Source: Aldrovandia affinis (lineage: Eukaryota; Chordata; Actinopteri; Notacanthiformes; Halosauridae). From it: a stretch of DNA of 64,000 nt. Made by a program: the position numbers and the translations under genes. Where the stretch lies: positions 248,001 to 312,000 of the forward strand of contig JAINUG010000089.1 in assembly GCA_029706075.1 (NCBI GenBank), in the 5' to 3' direction. Under the pieces are notes generated by a model, which was not told the DNA's origin, searched no databases, and worked only from the letters and a program-made list of their open reading frames with translations. Below are positions 13,001 through 24,353 of this stretch, piece by piece (the first letter of the stretch is position 1; each line of letters starts with the position of its first letter).

Positions 13001-16000
13001 TGTCACATGAAGATTCTGGTATTTACAACTGGCTCAATCTCACCAGAAACTGCATTCTAATCTAGGTAAAATCTTTACTTCCAAGGGTTGTCAGGAACCA
13101 TGTGCACGCTCATTTTCTTTGACAGTTTCACAGTTACCATTTTCGATTTTCCAGTGTGTGACAAAATTGACAACTAACAACTCAGCCTGTTGTGAAATGA
13201 CGATCGATTTGATTCATAATTCAGTGGTTTTGAGCCATAGGCACTTAACCATGCAGCTCTTATAGAGAAAGCCAGGTGTTTCCAAATTAGTGTTGGTCAC
13301 GCTTGGCCGCGCCAGCTGTGAGGCGGCTCTTCAGCCTCACCTCGATGGCCACAGCAGTACTGAGAAGCAATTCCCCTCATCCATGAGAGACAAATCTGCT
13401 GCTTGCAGATGGGGTTCCGCTAGGGAGGGCCCCCGTTGTGGGGTTCCACTTCAGTTTTACCAATGGGGTTCTGCTAGGGAGGCCTGGCCGCGGGCTTCTT
13501 GGGGCCGAGGCCAGCGCTTAACACCACCTCTCTCACGCACTCGTTGCCCGACTGGCCCGAGAATGGTGAGCTAGCGGAGAGCGCGCTCTGAAAGTCTGGA
13601 ATTTCTCGTCCTCGGAGAAACGAGGCAGCAGCGTCTGAAATAAAGGCCGTGATTTATTGTGCCTGTGAGAGGCGCAGAGTGTCTCTCACTTTATAGCACT
13701 CAAAACGGCAGTTTAGAACAGACATGATGGCCTAAACACTCAGTGGTCTCATCAGCAGCTTTTGAAAATGTGGTATATGCACAGCAGAAGATGTCATTCT
13801 TTTGTTCTTCTTATATTCTATTCTGACCAGACTTAGTAATGGCTTGTATGTATATAAATTAGGGGTCAGGACAGGAAAATCACGGTTCAGCGCGTGCCTC
13901 GGTTTTGTAGTCACGGTTCGGTACGTTTTCGGTATAGCGAGGAAAAAAGAAATGCGAAACATAAAATTGCTTTTCATTTATTATGAACTTTGTAAACAGT
14001 GGCTAATTGGCCATAATTTACTGAACAAAGTAAGGCACATATCTTTCTTTCTTAAATAAAAATAAATGTCTGTCAATACTGCTGCAACCGCGCACAAAAA
14101 AGTTCTGCATGTGCGTTAGTGGTTAAAGCAAGATTGCATTCATAAGGTTCACAGCGTGTACCGAACCAAAAGTCCTGTGCCGTACGGTTCGGTATGAATA
14201 CATGTACCGTTGCACCCCTAATATAAATATATATATATATATATGTATGTGTGCATGTAATAATGATATATATTATAATGAGCACTTATGACCTAATAAT
14301 GACTTATTAAGTAATGCTAACAATATGGGCTGTTCAGTGTCCCACATTGGATAATTCCGATTTCCGGGTCTGTCCAAGACCTTGTTCTGAGCTGGAGCAG
14401 CATGGGACAAGTCGCTAATTCATCCCTAGCATCTGCTCCTTATTGAATTAAATGAAATAAACAGTACATTTTGAAAAAAGACAGCTATGTTGGGGAATAA
14501 ACATCACTGTCTCCCGAGTATTATGCAACCGTGCCGAACTTTCCCTCGAGACTCCCCTGTGTGTTTGTGCAGCGTTCTTTCTGAGACAGTCGGAGGAAAT
14601 TTGGGAAGAGTAGCAATAAAAGCATTTCAAGCGCATCATCAAAACAAGGAAAGCGACCATTTCTGAAGCGCTGCGAGAGTGAACCAAGCCCAGGAGATCA
14701 CCACTCTGTGATTTCATTCAGTTCTGCAGCGCTCACACTGGGATCCTCAGAACAAATTGCACACCATAAAATAGATTAAAGTTATTCCAAGAAATGCCAT
14801 TTGTAAGATTAATATACGGTAGCTTTATGTGCTGCCACAAATACCGTCAAACAGGATATATGATACAGAATGAAACAGAATGATACAGTGAGGCAGGAAA
14901 ATACAAACGGGGGTTAAGAATTTGAAAAATGAGCAAACAGTCAATAAAAACAACAGGAGTTCAAATTCCACCAGAATATACAACGTACATGCACTGCAAT
15001 AAAAAATTGATAAAAACCAATAGTAGATGCAAGGTGCCAACAGTAGGACAGCAAATGTAAGTAACGCGACAAAGAAAATTGCATTAATTCAAAGAAAGAT
15101 GTGTTCAGTGATCAGTGAGATAAGAGCAGCCCAGTTAGTCCAGGTAAGTAGCCACAGCTCCTGAGGCGACCAGGCAGTCTAAAATGTGGCGGCGCTGAAT
15201 TGGGGGCTCGGCGCTGCCGTCTCTTTGGGACAAAGAGGAGAGAGAGATGACTGCTGTGGAGCCAGGCCCCTCCCCTCTCTGAGCCGGGCTCCTGGGTGGG
15301 GGGGGGGGATGAATAGGACAAGCCAGTGACCTCAGGCAGAAAGAATGTCCCTGTTTGCTCAGGCCTCCTGGTCCTTTAGCAACCGACCGCAGTCAGAGCG
15401 GGGGGACTGAGCCACGCTTTGTATGTACCTTCCAGATCCACGGCGTGTATGCTCCCACCCTCGTAGGTGGGTCCCAGATGGTGTGCACCATACACAAGCA
15501 GTACTTTGTGAGATTGCGGACGCTATCGATCGTGAGTTTAAAAACAGGGGGCGACTGGGTCTTTGACGCCTCCTAATACACTGCGTGCAGCACAAGCCGT
15601 GAAACGAAGGTGCTTTCCACTGCCTTGGCTGTCGCTGACGCGAGTAATATTTTCCAACGCAGCAGATTTTTTGTCCCGGTGTCCGTTAAGGTGTTTCGCG
15701 GTTTCACAGCTGTTGAAGTGCCTTTTGTGTGAAATATGACAAGTGCATTAATTGGGGTCGAAGAGAAGTTGAAAATGACCTAGTGAGAATAAGTATTTCC
15801 TTAGCGAACATCCTGTAAATCCTGGTAATTAAATCCAGGTAATCCAGGTAATCCTGGTAATTAAATGTGATCTCATGATGCTGTGTAATTATGCCTGTGT
15901 GCGTAAAAGCCACATACACTGGTAAACATCAGATTTAAATCATTGTTATGAATTGAGTTGTTTTGTACGTCAAATAAAAGAATTCAATTTCATTGCGTAT

Positions 16001-19000
16001 AATTAAACCAATAAAATAATTATACCCAGGCCTATATTCTCTGATATTGTGTGGACATTAGTTTTTAACAGCAGGAAGGAAGATTCATATAATTTTTGCC
16101 CTCTTTCAGGTTAATCCGAATAATCTTGCCAAGGCAACTCAAAACGCATGCAAGGGCACCTTGTTTAAAAAAACAGACAGAACATCCTTTTTAATTTACA
16201 CATAAACAACACTTTGCTGTTGAATTATTTCCAATGTGTTTTATGTAGTCCTTTTTTTATTTAGTTTTGCTGAAGCTCTGCTCTTCAGTGTAGTGACATG
16301 CTCTCTGATTGAATGTGTTATGGGATGGGAACGGCCATAGCATTGCCCCGGGAGGGAGCGAAACCCTTTTCATCAGGCGCGCAGATTAGCGGCAGATTGC
16401 CGGAAAGGGATTCGGCCGCTGGCGTATCCTGTGGGATACTCTTGTGTACTGGCTCCTGCTTATTGGAGACTTGGGTGGGGACAAAGGTCGCCAGTCCAGC
16501 TATAGAGACCATGGTGTCTGGCAGCCCTGTGGGAATGGCCATAGCATCTTACAGGGAGGGAGCATTTCGCTCACAGTCTCATTGCACTGCAGTGACTCTG
16601 GTCTAGCAGTGTAGTGTAATGGTTATTGAGCTGAGCTTGTAACTCAGGTTGCAGTTCCCAGGAGGGACACTGCTGTTGTACCCCTGAGCAAGGTACTTAA
16701 CCTGAATTGCTTCAGTAATATATCCAGCTGTATAAATGGATTGTATGTAAAGAAATGTAAACTGTGTATGTCGCTCTGGATAAATGCCTAAAATGTAATG
16801 TAAATGTAATGTGGTCAATCTACCAGCTGTGTATGAAGGATACTCCTGCTACACAATGACTGCCCAGCTCAGCTGGTTGACTGCAGGGTCAAAAGAAGTG
16901 AAGGCTGGCAGGTTTACATTACAGAAGACAACCCTGCTAGCTTTTGATTCCCAAAATGACTGAGGATGTTGTAGTGACGTGATGGACTTGTGAATACAGT
17001 TCAAAATTGGAAGACAAGAAAAATAATTGGGATACAAATTGGTTAAAAAAAATAGACGATGCTCAAGGCAGTTCTTGATAAATGATGGATCTCTCATTCA
17101 GGAGCAATTGTGATATTGTAACGATGATAAAAATCTGAAGTATTTTAAAAAAGAAACATAGATTTTTACCAGTGGAAATGCTGAAAGCTATACATGCACA
17201 GTGTTATGCATGAGGTATTTTGCAGGCACATTTTGCATTTATATGGATACACGGCATCCTGCAGAGGGTCATAAGCCAAAACCGCTGGAAGCGATAAAGA
17301 TCTCGTTGTACTTTCCCAACAAGCTCAGCCTTACTATATTTACTGTAACCATGGTGATTCTCAGATTAATTACAATTTCACTGAGTGCAACCCAGCCTGG
17401 TCTGTATATTCAAATGTCTTCCAGAAAGGTTTTTGGAGATTGTTTTTATAAAGATAACCTTCAGGTTATATCAAAAGAATAATTTATTTCTGACTTAAGC
17501 GTTTTGCTGGTGTCTGAGTCTGCCACAGTCCAGCACCGGGGCCATATGTGTAAGCTGTGGGCCAGGGGAGATGGGGGCAGGTTTCAATGGGAACCCTCCC
17601 CTGGTTCTATTGATTCCTGGAGGATTTTGGCTGGAACCTGTCCGGACAAATGAGATGCATAATGGAGCGGGTTGCAGTTAGATCGACGCCCTCTTCCTCT
17701 GGCGGTTTAGCGGCAGATTGCCGGAAAGGGATTCAGCTGCTGGCGTATCCTGTGGGATACTCTTGTGTACTGGCTCCTGCGTATTGGAGACTTGGGTGGG
17801 GACAAAGGTCACCAGTCCAACCATAGAGACCACTATTACCCTTGTTGTGGACACTGCACCCTGTCAGTCTAGCCAATGGACTCATTCACTCTACATGCAC
17901 GTCTATACACACATACACACACACACATTATGATGCAAAATGAAATAATTTATTGCATGTCTTTGTGTGGTTGTCTTCTAGTCAAAGAAAAAGAAAGTGA
18001 TAGGACAGGGCAAAATGGCATAGATGTGTGGGTTGCGCCTCTTCCCCATGCAATACTGGTGAACTGCTTCACCCAGCAGTCTACTGTAAGGTTGCTCTGT
18101 ACTTGTTTTGGTGAATCACATACCTCTGCATCATATATGTTTTAAAACCAGTAAACCACTTGGAAAAGATGGTTTTCAATGTCCTTTTGTTTTGTTTTTG
18201 ATCATATCTTGAAAAAATGTAAACATTTTTACATTTCATTTTCTCTTCGGTCAGTCCCCGCTGTGTTCTGTTTTGGGAGTTTTACATTTTACACAGAAGC
18301 CAAGTGTTGCGGCTCACTTTATATGCCTTTTCAGCTTCCCTGCCATAGTATCACCTTCACCACGATCAGAGTTATCAACAAAGCCTAAAATGTGTCACAT
18401 TGTGTTTCCAACTGGCCCTTCAAATCTCCTCTCTTTCTCAGGGAGAAGGCTGAGAGGGAAAGCGTTCTACAATGTCAACGGCAAAGTCTACTGCGAAGAG
18501 GATTTCTTGGTAAGTCCTCTAATCATCCAGCGTAAAGGCCGTGACAGCCTGTGTGGACGACCGTGGCAGATGGCGCAAAGCAGCAGCCGTCAAACTCTGA
18601 CTTTTTCAATCCGCCGCGGCCCTCGCGTCGGACTACCGCCGGTCGCGCAAACAGAAACAGATGTTGCCGTACAGCGCTGAATATTAATCGAACCCGAGCG
18701 GCAACCCCCCAACGCCCCCACGTAACCTCTCAACTCCCCTAAGGAGCGAAATGACCTCATTACTCTTCAGCAACGCTAATGACGAGACCCCACTGTGGGA
18801 GAGATCTGGGCATCAGCAGGTCTCAAAGTCCTGTTTCCCTCTGCTGCCATATCGCACAGTGGGAAAGGGAAGCCAAAATTAATCAAGCAGCACGTACAGG
18901 CATGCTGAGTTCTGCTAGCGCTTTCACATAAAGCAGGTCCGCTTCCACGCACGAAAACCATCAAGAATACGGTTATTCTACCCCAGAGCAACCATATGAA

Positions 19001-22000
19001 TCCCTAATATGCACCAACTGCATTTATCATTTTTCATCAAGGGCTCCCTCCAACGAGAACCTTTTAAATATAACATGAGATTTCGAAGTTTCCTTAGTTA
19101 GCCCGGGAGTTCAAAGCGCATCTCTCTGATCATGTTTTACATTAGTCCCCTATAAAAAATTTAGCTCTGCTGCAGCGTTTGAAGAATTCTTTGACACACA
19201 GCGTGCCTTCCACGCCAACGACCAACTTTCGTAGGATTGCAAAATCATAGTCGTTGTAGCCAGTGGTGTCTTGTACACCTCCACCTAACAGGGACCGAGC
19301 AGACCCACACACTGACCTGCTCCCGAATGGCTCGTGTTGCCTGATAATGGTGTGAAAGCACAACGCAACAATAGTGACAAACTTAAAGGTGGAGTAGAAG
19401 ATACTCTTCTGTTGAAGCGGTTGAGCAGATTTTATATCCAAAGTGATGAATTCACACATTTCGTGAAGATAGTTTTTTCTAAATCTCAGTGTGTGTGTGT
19501 GGAGGCGAATCGCTTAACGAAAACAACGAGAGGGAGTCAGTGGCAGTTCCGTCCCTTGGACAGGTCTGAAAGATTCTTCTGTCTTTATGCCCACAATTCA
19601 TTTATGTGAGCTTTCTGTCTGAGAGCACGATTCTGAGATTCAGCGAAATTGCATTCCGTCGTGCTTTTCTCAGGGAACTGTTACGTAATGGTCTCCGTTA
19701 TGAAATTGTCCCACACAGAAACACAAACAGGGACCAAGGTCATCAGTGCCCAATAGTGGTGCTGTTTAAACAAGAACGCTCCAAAGCTGCAGGTCAGAAT
19801 GGTCACTCGCTGTAGTAAAAGAACATTGCTTACCGTCTTTCACAACACCCACCACATGAAAGTATGCACCAGTATTAACCTTAATCAAGAGGATTTATCA
19901 TTTAACTGTGAGTGTGGATGGGGATGGGGGGTGCCTGCGTGCTATCTTCAGGAACGTGGCTGTGCTCACAGTACACTGCGATAAACGGTATCAAATGGTT
20001 CCATGTTGAATGTCTGGTCCACTTTGTGTGGTTATAGTTGTTCAGTGTCTGTTCCACCCTGCCCCGAAGAGGACGCATCTCAAAGCGTTTCTGGAAGTTT
20101 CAGCGTGACCGTGTAGCATTTATCAGGTGCCCGCCACAGCAGATCATCATACTGGTCATAGGCATAGCATTTACCCAGCTACCTTCGAGTTCATCATGCC
20201 CCTGTGAACTATTTTGAAATTATAACTGACATGATGGTCAGGTTTTTTGTCCACACAAGTGCAATGTAAAACTTCAGCAGGTTTACTTTACTCATTGGCG
20301 AAATAAATATGTACCCTTTCAGATTGAGGACTGAGAACGGCATGTGTCAAAACAGTCACCTAAATTTGACTATCAATGCAGAATGTGAAATGATTTAAAT
20401 TGCATATTGGATTAAAACGGTTTTAACATAATTGGTTACTAGTTACTATTAAACATTAACATGTCTTTGCCTCATAAAAATGCAGAATTTTGGAAGGTAC
20501 AATCATGACCGGTGGTGGATTTAAATTGTCGTCGGAAACCAGGGAATTGATTGATCACAATAGATTACATCGAAGGACGAGTATGAAAAATATTACCCAT
20601 AATGGCTAAGACAGGGGTCGCCAACCCTGTTACTGGAGAGCCACAGGGCTTTGACAGAATGCTCATTTGCAGAGAATAATAGCAAAAAATAAGATTTGGA
20701 GAGTTTCTGGTCATGTGGCCATTGGAGGGGTGCCTCCTCCTTCCCTGACCCCCTGACAGGCAGATGGCGTATTTGAGAGGACAGCACGGCAGCGCAGGCT
20801 GCATCTAATCAAGCAGCGCAGCTAACGTCCAGCTGCTCCCCCCTGACCCCAGGGTCACGCACCGCAGATGCCCTTCGGCCGAGGTGTATGGCTCCAGGAC
20901 ATTCAAGGATGGAGGCACTAAAGATCTGCCATCCCATCTGGAGATTTTTTATTATTATTTATTTATGTATTTGTATGATTTTTTTTATAACTTTTGCATC
21001 AGTCTGCATGCTGCAGGAAACACATTTGTTTAGTTCCTGTGTGTTTTAGCACTGACGAAATACAGATTCTTCTCTACTCCTCTGGTCAGGGAGTAATAAG
21101 AATTCTCCTGATCATAAAGGGAACACTAGCACCCCCTATAGATTATATAGAGGACCACAATGGAAATAAGTTGGCTTTTTGCCAACTTTTTGGAGTTATC
21201 CTCGGCAATTTGCGGCGTGCATTAATATGATTTCATGTATCAAGTCATGTATGTGCGTTCACGGTGTGTATATTTATTTACTTTTTAAATTGTCAAATAA
21301 AACTAACTAACATGGTCCTGTCGTTGTTATGCTGCAGAATCTATGCGTTTCAAGATTTAATAATAACATAAAAATGTATCTGTTCTCACATTTATTTTTC
21401 ACAGTATTCTGGGTTCCAGCAGACAGCAGAGAAGTGTTTTGTGTGTGGCCACCTCATCATGGAAATGGTAATAAACTCGGAAACATCATTCAAACTTAGT
21501 ATGCCCTCTGATTAGTTTGAGCTGTGTGTTTCCCTGCTCTAAATAAAGGCTCAATTGAATTTTTACAAATTGTATCCTTGTAATCATACAGAATTACTTA
21601 GTGTGGTTGATTGAACCATGTATATGGCTTTGCCTATTTTCATACTTCATGTTGCCATTATTCTGTGATGTCATTTTGTCATGTGTAATACGGCACCATA
21701 ATCTCATTACCTACGTCATTAGAGCCTGTGAAATCACCGCTCACTTGCGCCGTTTTCAGTTCTTTATTTTCATTGGCTGAACACATCGTCAGTGTGTCGA
21801 ATTTTAACCGCATAATATCCCTGTCTTAAGCTTTTGTCTTGTCTGTCTGTCTGGCTCTGCCTATGTCTGTCTGTCAATCTGACTATATCGACTGTCTGAT
21901 TCTACCTGTCTGATTCTGCCTGTCTGCCTATCTGTCCATCTGTCCGTCTGTCTGTCTGTCTTTGTCTGTCTGCTTCTGCCTATCTATATGTCTAACTGAC

Positions 22001-22935
22001 TCTACTTGTCTGTCTGTCAGACTAAGCTTGCTTGCCTGTTTGTCTGTTTGACTAAACATCTCTAATGCTCTGTCTTTCTCTCTCTGTGTGTGTGTGTGTG
22101 TGTGCAGATCCTGCAGGCACTGGGGAAGTCCTACCACCCTGGCTGCTTCCGCTGCGTGGTCTGTAATGAGGGGCTGGATGGGGTGCCGTTCACCGTGGAC
22201 GTGGAGAACAACATCTACTGTGTCAAAGACTACCACACGTAAGGCCAGGGGTCACCCCACGCCCGTCCCTCTCTCTCTCTGAAAGGGTCAGTTACTGAGT
22301 ACCATCGGAAGGAAACCGCGCCTGGAAAAACACTCTTTACGAGCCACAGAGGTGAATGCGTCACAAAAGCCACCCGCGTCAGCGCTCAGACACCGTCGAT
22401 TGTTATGAACGGCATCACCATGGGTGTAATGCGGGCAGAATTAGAGCTAATGTGTGTTTCTATGGATGATTCAGCCTTCAGAGGCTGTGATTACCGGGTG
22501 CGCTGTTTCGTCGTGGCCACGCCTGTGGAGGCACAAGGCTCTGTTTGCGTTGGCTGAGACGAGTTTGTCATAACAGACACATTTTTGTCTCGCAGGGTGT
22601 TTGCCCCCAAATGTGCCTCCTGCAACCAGCCAATCCTTCCCGCCCAGGTAATGTACCATTAACTACACAATGGCTGACATCAGCACGACAACCACAGGGA
22701 CACAATCCTCTCTATAGGGCTCCTCAGAACATCTAACTGGGAGTGTGTGTGTGTGTGTCTCTTTCTCTATAGGGCTCTGAAGAGACTATTCGGGTGGTGT
22801 CCATGGACAAGGACTACCATGTGGGGTGCTATCACTGTGAGGTGAGGTGACACGGTCGATCATGTGTGTCTCTGTTTCATCACACGCGGACTAATCTGTC
22901 ACGGGTTTCCACACTGCTTAGAGTAGACTGAGCCA

Positions 22936-23006
<71 letters not shown>

Positions 23007-24270
23007 AGCGTCAGCCCACATGTGGTGGTGAACAACCAGCGTTAATCATTGACCTGCCACATTCCTGTGCTGAGCCTCTTGCATCTGAAAGCCATGGCTA
23101 GATTCTGCCATTGTTGACTGTTTAGCTCTTGCTTGGATCAGGGCACTTTGATCCTCCTTTGCCCTTAGTAATGCCAAAACAAACACACAGTACTGTTTTG
23201 TTTTTTGTTTGTTTTATTTCACATTAAGACCGTTTTATAGCTTGTTTCAGATTTGTTTTGAGCGCAGTTCAAGTGTGATATAGGGCTGATATAGGTCTCG
23301 TAAAAATTTGAATGCATCTCGGAGGTTTTAAAATTATTTTTGGTGCTAAATAAGTGGTGCAAAATGCTTTTTGTTCGACTTTAAAATGAGACTGCATATT
23401 CTAATGGAAATCAGATAAAAAATAATAGATTTTGGATGAAGCTAATGGATCAAGTAATTTTTACCCACCACAGTATTATTATAAGTATGCAAGGAAATAT
23501 TAAAAATCTATTTTCACCATGGCCTACAGGGTGCACTGAATGGCATGAATCATAAGTAATGGCATGCCAGGGTGAATTGATAATAATTCCATGTTTATGA
23601 GTGATGTCTCGACCCTCTGGGTCAGTAGGTCCCTCTGTCTTCCTGATGTTGATGTGGTTCATTTTACATGAGTGATGAATTATTTCTCAATGTTGGGACA
23701 GCAGTGTTTTTTAAGAGTTTTTTTTAAAATTATGTTTATATAAAGATGGGAAGGGGGAGAAGAATATGTGTTAAATACATGTGGACCTTTTAAAGCAGGC
23801 AAGATCAGCTCCCACAATGACAACGTCAGTTCATCTATCAATATAACAGGCAAAGGAGTTTTGCTACACACATAAAGCGAACAGCACGAGCTGTTGGTCA
23901 CAGTAGAATATGATTTCATGGCTCTTCCTGTCCATTTCTTTCCCTCTCACACTTGCCTTACATCTGTTCCTCCCGGTTGTGTTTGTGAGAGGTGGGGAAA
24001 AAGACGCGTCGCTATCGTTTCCAGCCCAAAAGCGTTCTCCGGGCTCTGTAGGGCAGGCGTTGAGTGGCGGGATCGTGAGTTTGCGGTCTGTAACCCTCTC
24101 TCTCCTCCGCGCCCCAGGACTGCCAGCTCCAGCTGAACGATGAGGAGGGCCACCGCTGCTATCCCCTGGAGGGCCACCTCCTGTGCCACGGCTGCCACAT
24201 CCACAGGCTCAAGGCGCAGGTGCCCGCCCACGCGCCCGCCGGGTACCCCCTGCACGTCACGGAACTGTGA
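7053..24270 (+). CDS. wtip: WTIP-type LIM domain protein, C-terminal part (7 exons, partial gene)
   Basis: Coding join 7053-7154, 18442-18509, 21405-21467, 22108-22238, 22596-22647, 22773-22841, 24118-24270, about 211 residues. All introns are GT/AG and every junction keeps frame. The product holds three LIM zinc fingers. LIM1 starts [11 protein letters not shown] and ends YCEED. LIM2 starts at [12 protein letters not shown]3 starts at KCASCNQP. All expected Cys/His/Asp ligands are visible. The chain ends HVTEL, a class I PDZ-binding motif that separates WTIP from Ajuba and LIMD1, whose tails differ; the [11 protein letters not shown] stretch also fits WTIP best. Family knowledge: these are adaptors at cell junctions, centrosome/basal body and nucleus that bind LATS kinases, Dishevelled and WT1. 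The proline-rich N-terminal exon is not in the window. Odd: Gly replaces the usual Glu in LIM3 (YHVGCYHC) and the usual Cys in LIM2 (CNEGLDG). Confidence 0.95.
9959..9998. repeat. AC dinucleotide microsatellite
   Basis: About 20 perfect AC units, preceded by a degenerate ACGC/ACGT stretch. Confidence 0.95.
10348..10400. repeat. Short degenerate tandem repeat (TTGTCCAAG/CGTTG units)
   Basis: The words CATTGTCCAAG, GTTGTACAAGC, CATTGTCCAAGC and GTTGTCCC follow each other, giving a minisatellite-like patch of about four imperfect units within a GC-richer stretch. Confidence 0.5.
13860..14220. mobile_element. Non-autonomous hAT-type MITE with 8-bp target duplication
   Basis: The element begins TAGGGGT and ends ACCCCTA. 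It is flanked on both sides by the identical 8-mer ATATAAAT (13852-13859 and 14221-14228), and 8-bp duplications are the hAT signature. Sub-terminal regions carry inverted copies of a CGGTTCGGTACG-like motif. At 361 bp there is no transposase frame, so it would need an enzyme supplied in trans. Confidence 0.85.
16387..16511. repeat. 125-bp dispersed repeat, copy 1
   Basis: This segment recurs at 17708-17832 in the same orientation with no gaps and about six mismatches (about 95 percent identical). It starts near TTAGCGGCAGATTGCC and ends ATAGAGACCA. The flanks are unrelated, and no terminal repeats, poly-A tail or coding frame explain it. Confidence 0.85.
16603..16812 (+). mobile_element. tRNA-derived SINE (V-SINE-like), copy in wtip intron
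   Basis: The tRNA-like head (AGTGTAGTGTAATGGTTA, with a weak box B) is followed by a body with CTGAGCAAGGTACTTAACC and a 3' end with CTCTGGATAAATGCC and short TAATG repeats. It is the same family as the copies at 28884 and 51135. The box B region is degenerate here. Confidence 0.85.
17708..17832. repeat. 125-bp dispersed repeat, copy 2
   Basis: Direct copy of 16387-16511, 1.3 kb downstream, differing at about six positions (mostly transitions such as GGCCGCT versus AGCTGCT). The sequences outside the two copies do not align. Confidence 0.85.
18442..18509 (+). CDS. wtip: wtip exon: second half of LIM1
   Basis: Acceptor TTTCTCAG at 18441 and donor TTG/GTAAGT at 18510. Two bases complete the split Gly, then 22 codons ([13 protein letters not shown]...EEDFL). 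The terminal zinc ligands of LIM1, C-x2-D in YCEED, are present. Confidence 0.94.
18510..21404 (+). other. wtip intron between LIM1 and LIM2
   Basis: Phase 0 intron of 2.9 kb. Bases 20611-20700 resemble a common degenerate fish repeat containing GTCGCCAACCCTGTTACTGG. I see no exon or other clear feature in the rest. Confidence 0.7.
20611..20700. repeat. Probable degenerate hAT-like repeat fragment
   Basis: The words CAGGGGTCGCCAACCCTG and GGAGAGCCACAGGG match a repeat core that I recall as common in fish genomes. No clear ends or target duplication were found. Confidence 0.35.
21405..21467 (+). CDS. wtip: wtip exon: start of LIM2
   Basis: Acceptor TTTTTCACAG at 21404 and donor ATG/GTAATA at 21468. 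21 codons, phase 0 on both sides ([21 protein letters not shown]). It carries the first CFVC zinc pair of LIM2. Confidence 0.93.
21838..22040. repeat. Imperfect TCTG/TGTC tetranucleotide array
   Basis: About 200 bases dominated by CTGT and GTCT words with interspersed CTGATTCTGCC-like units. It lies in the intron immediately upstream of the main LIM2 exon and runs into the TG tract at the splice acceptor. Confidence 0.85.
22085..22104. repeat. (TG)10 tract abutting the LIM2 exon acceptor
   Basis: Ten TG units sit directly before the CAG acceptor at 22105-22107, so the polypyrimidine tract is interrupted by a purine every second base. The pyrimidine-rich CTTTCTCTCTC lies upstream of the TG run. 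Confidence 0.9.
22108..22238 (+). CDS. wtip: wtip exon: core of LIM2
   Basis: Acceptor TGTGCAG at 22107 and donor AC/GTAAGG at 22239. 43 codons plus two bases of a Thr codon ([16 protein letters not shown]...VKDYH). It holds the H-x2-C and C-x2-C ligands and the terminal YCVKD. Family members usually read CNECLDG where this one reads CNEGLDG; that position is not a zinc ligand. Confidence 0.95.
22596..22647 (+). CDS. wtip: wtip exon: LIM2/LIM3 linker and start of LIM3
   Basis: Acceptor TCTCGCAG at 22595 and donor CAG/GTAATG at 22648. One base completes Thr, then 17 codons ([17 protein letters not shown]). The CASC pair is the first zinc pair of LIM3. Confidence 0.93.
22773..22841 (+). CDS. 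wtip: wtip exon: middle of LIM3
   Basis: Acceptor TCTCTATAG at 22772 and donor GAG/GTGAGG at 22842. 23 codons ([23 protein letters not shown]). The preceding intron is only 125 bp and contains a GT run. His and Cys ligands are intact although HVGC replaces the usual HVEC. Confidence 0.93.
22938..23005. repeat. (GT)n microsatellite, about 68 bp
   Basis: About 34 uninterrupted GT units in the last wtip intron, the longest perfect dinucleotide run in the window and probably length-polymorphic. Confidence 0.97.
24118..24270 (+). CDS. wtip: wtip last coding exon: end of LIM3 and PDZ-binding tail
   Basis: Acceptor GCGCCCCAG at 24117. 50 codons and a TGA stop at 24268-24270. It starts [19 protein letters not shown], completes LIM3 with CHGCH, then a short Ala/Pro linker and the C-terminal VTEL. 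It is clearly GC-richer than the surrounding DNA. Confidence 0.95.
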   Translation, partial: DCQLQLNDEEGHRCYPLEGHLLCHGCHIHRLKAQVPAHAPAGYPLHVTEL

Positions 24271-24317
24271 GAGGGGAGAGAGCGGGCACAGGGGGACCGA
24301 GGAACGGCAGCGCGGAT

Positions 24318-24320
<3 letters not shown>

Positions 24321-24352
<32 letters not shown>
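24321..24352. repeat. (GA)16 microsatellite in wtip 3' UTR
   Basis: Perfect GA run 50 bases after the wtip stop codon. Confidence 0.95.

Positions 24353-24353
<1 letters not shown>

Larger units (their letters stand above)
7155..18441 (+). other. wtip intron splitting LIM1 (11.3 kb)
   Basis: This phase 1 intron is the largest in the visible gene. It contains an AC microsatellite (9959-9998), a GC-rich patch (13290-13640), a hAT MITE (13860-14220), a 125-bp segment present twice (16387 and 17708) and a SINE (16603-16812). No additional LIM-like exon was found on either strand. Confidence 0.85.

Noticed and set aside
13290..13574. 94-codon frame in the LIM1 intron
   Set aside because: GC-rich composition and internal repetition explain the open frame; no domain and no splice context.
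21838..22080. CRISPR-like or satellite array
   Set aside because: It is a simple TCTG tetranucleotide expansion without spacers of regular length.
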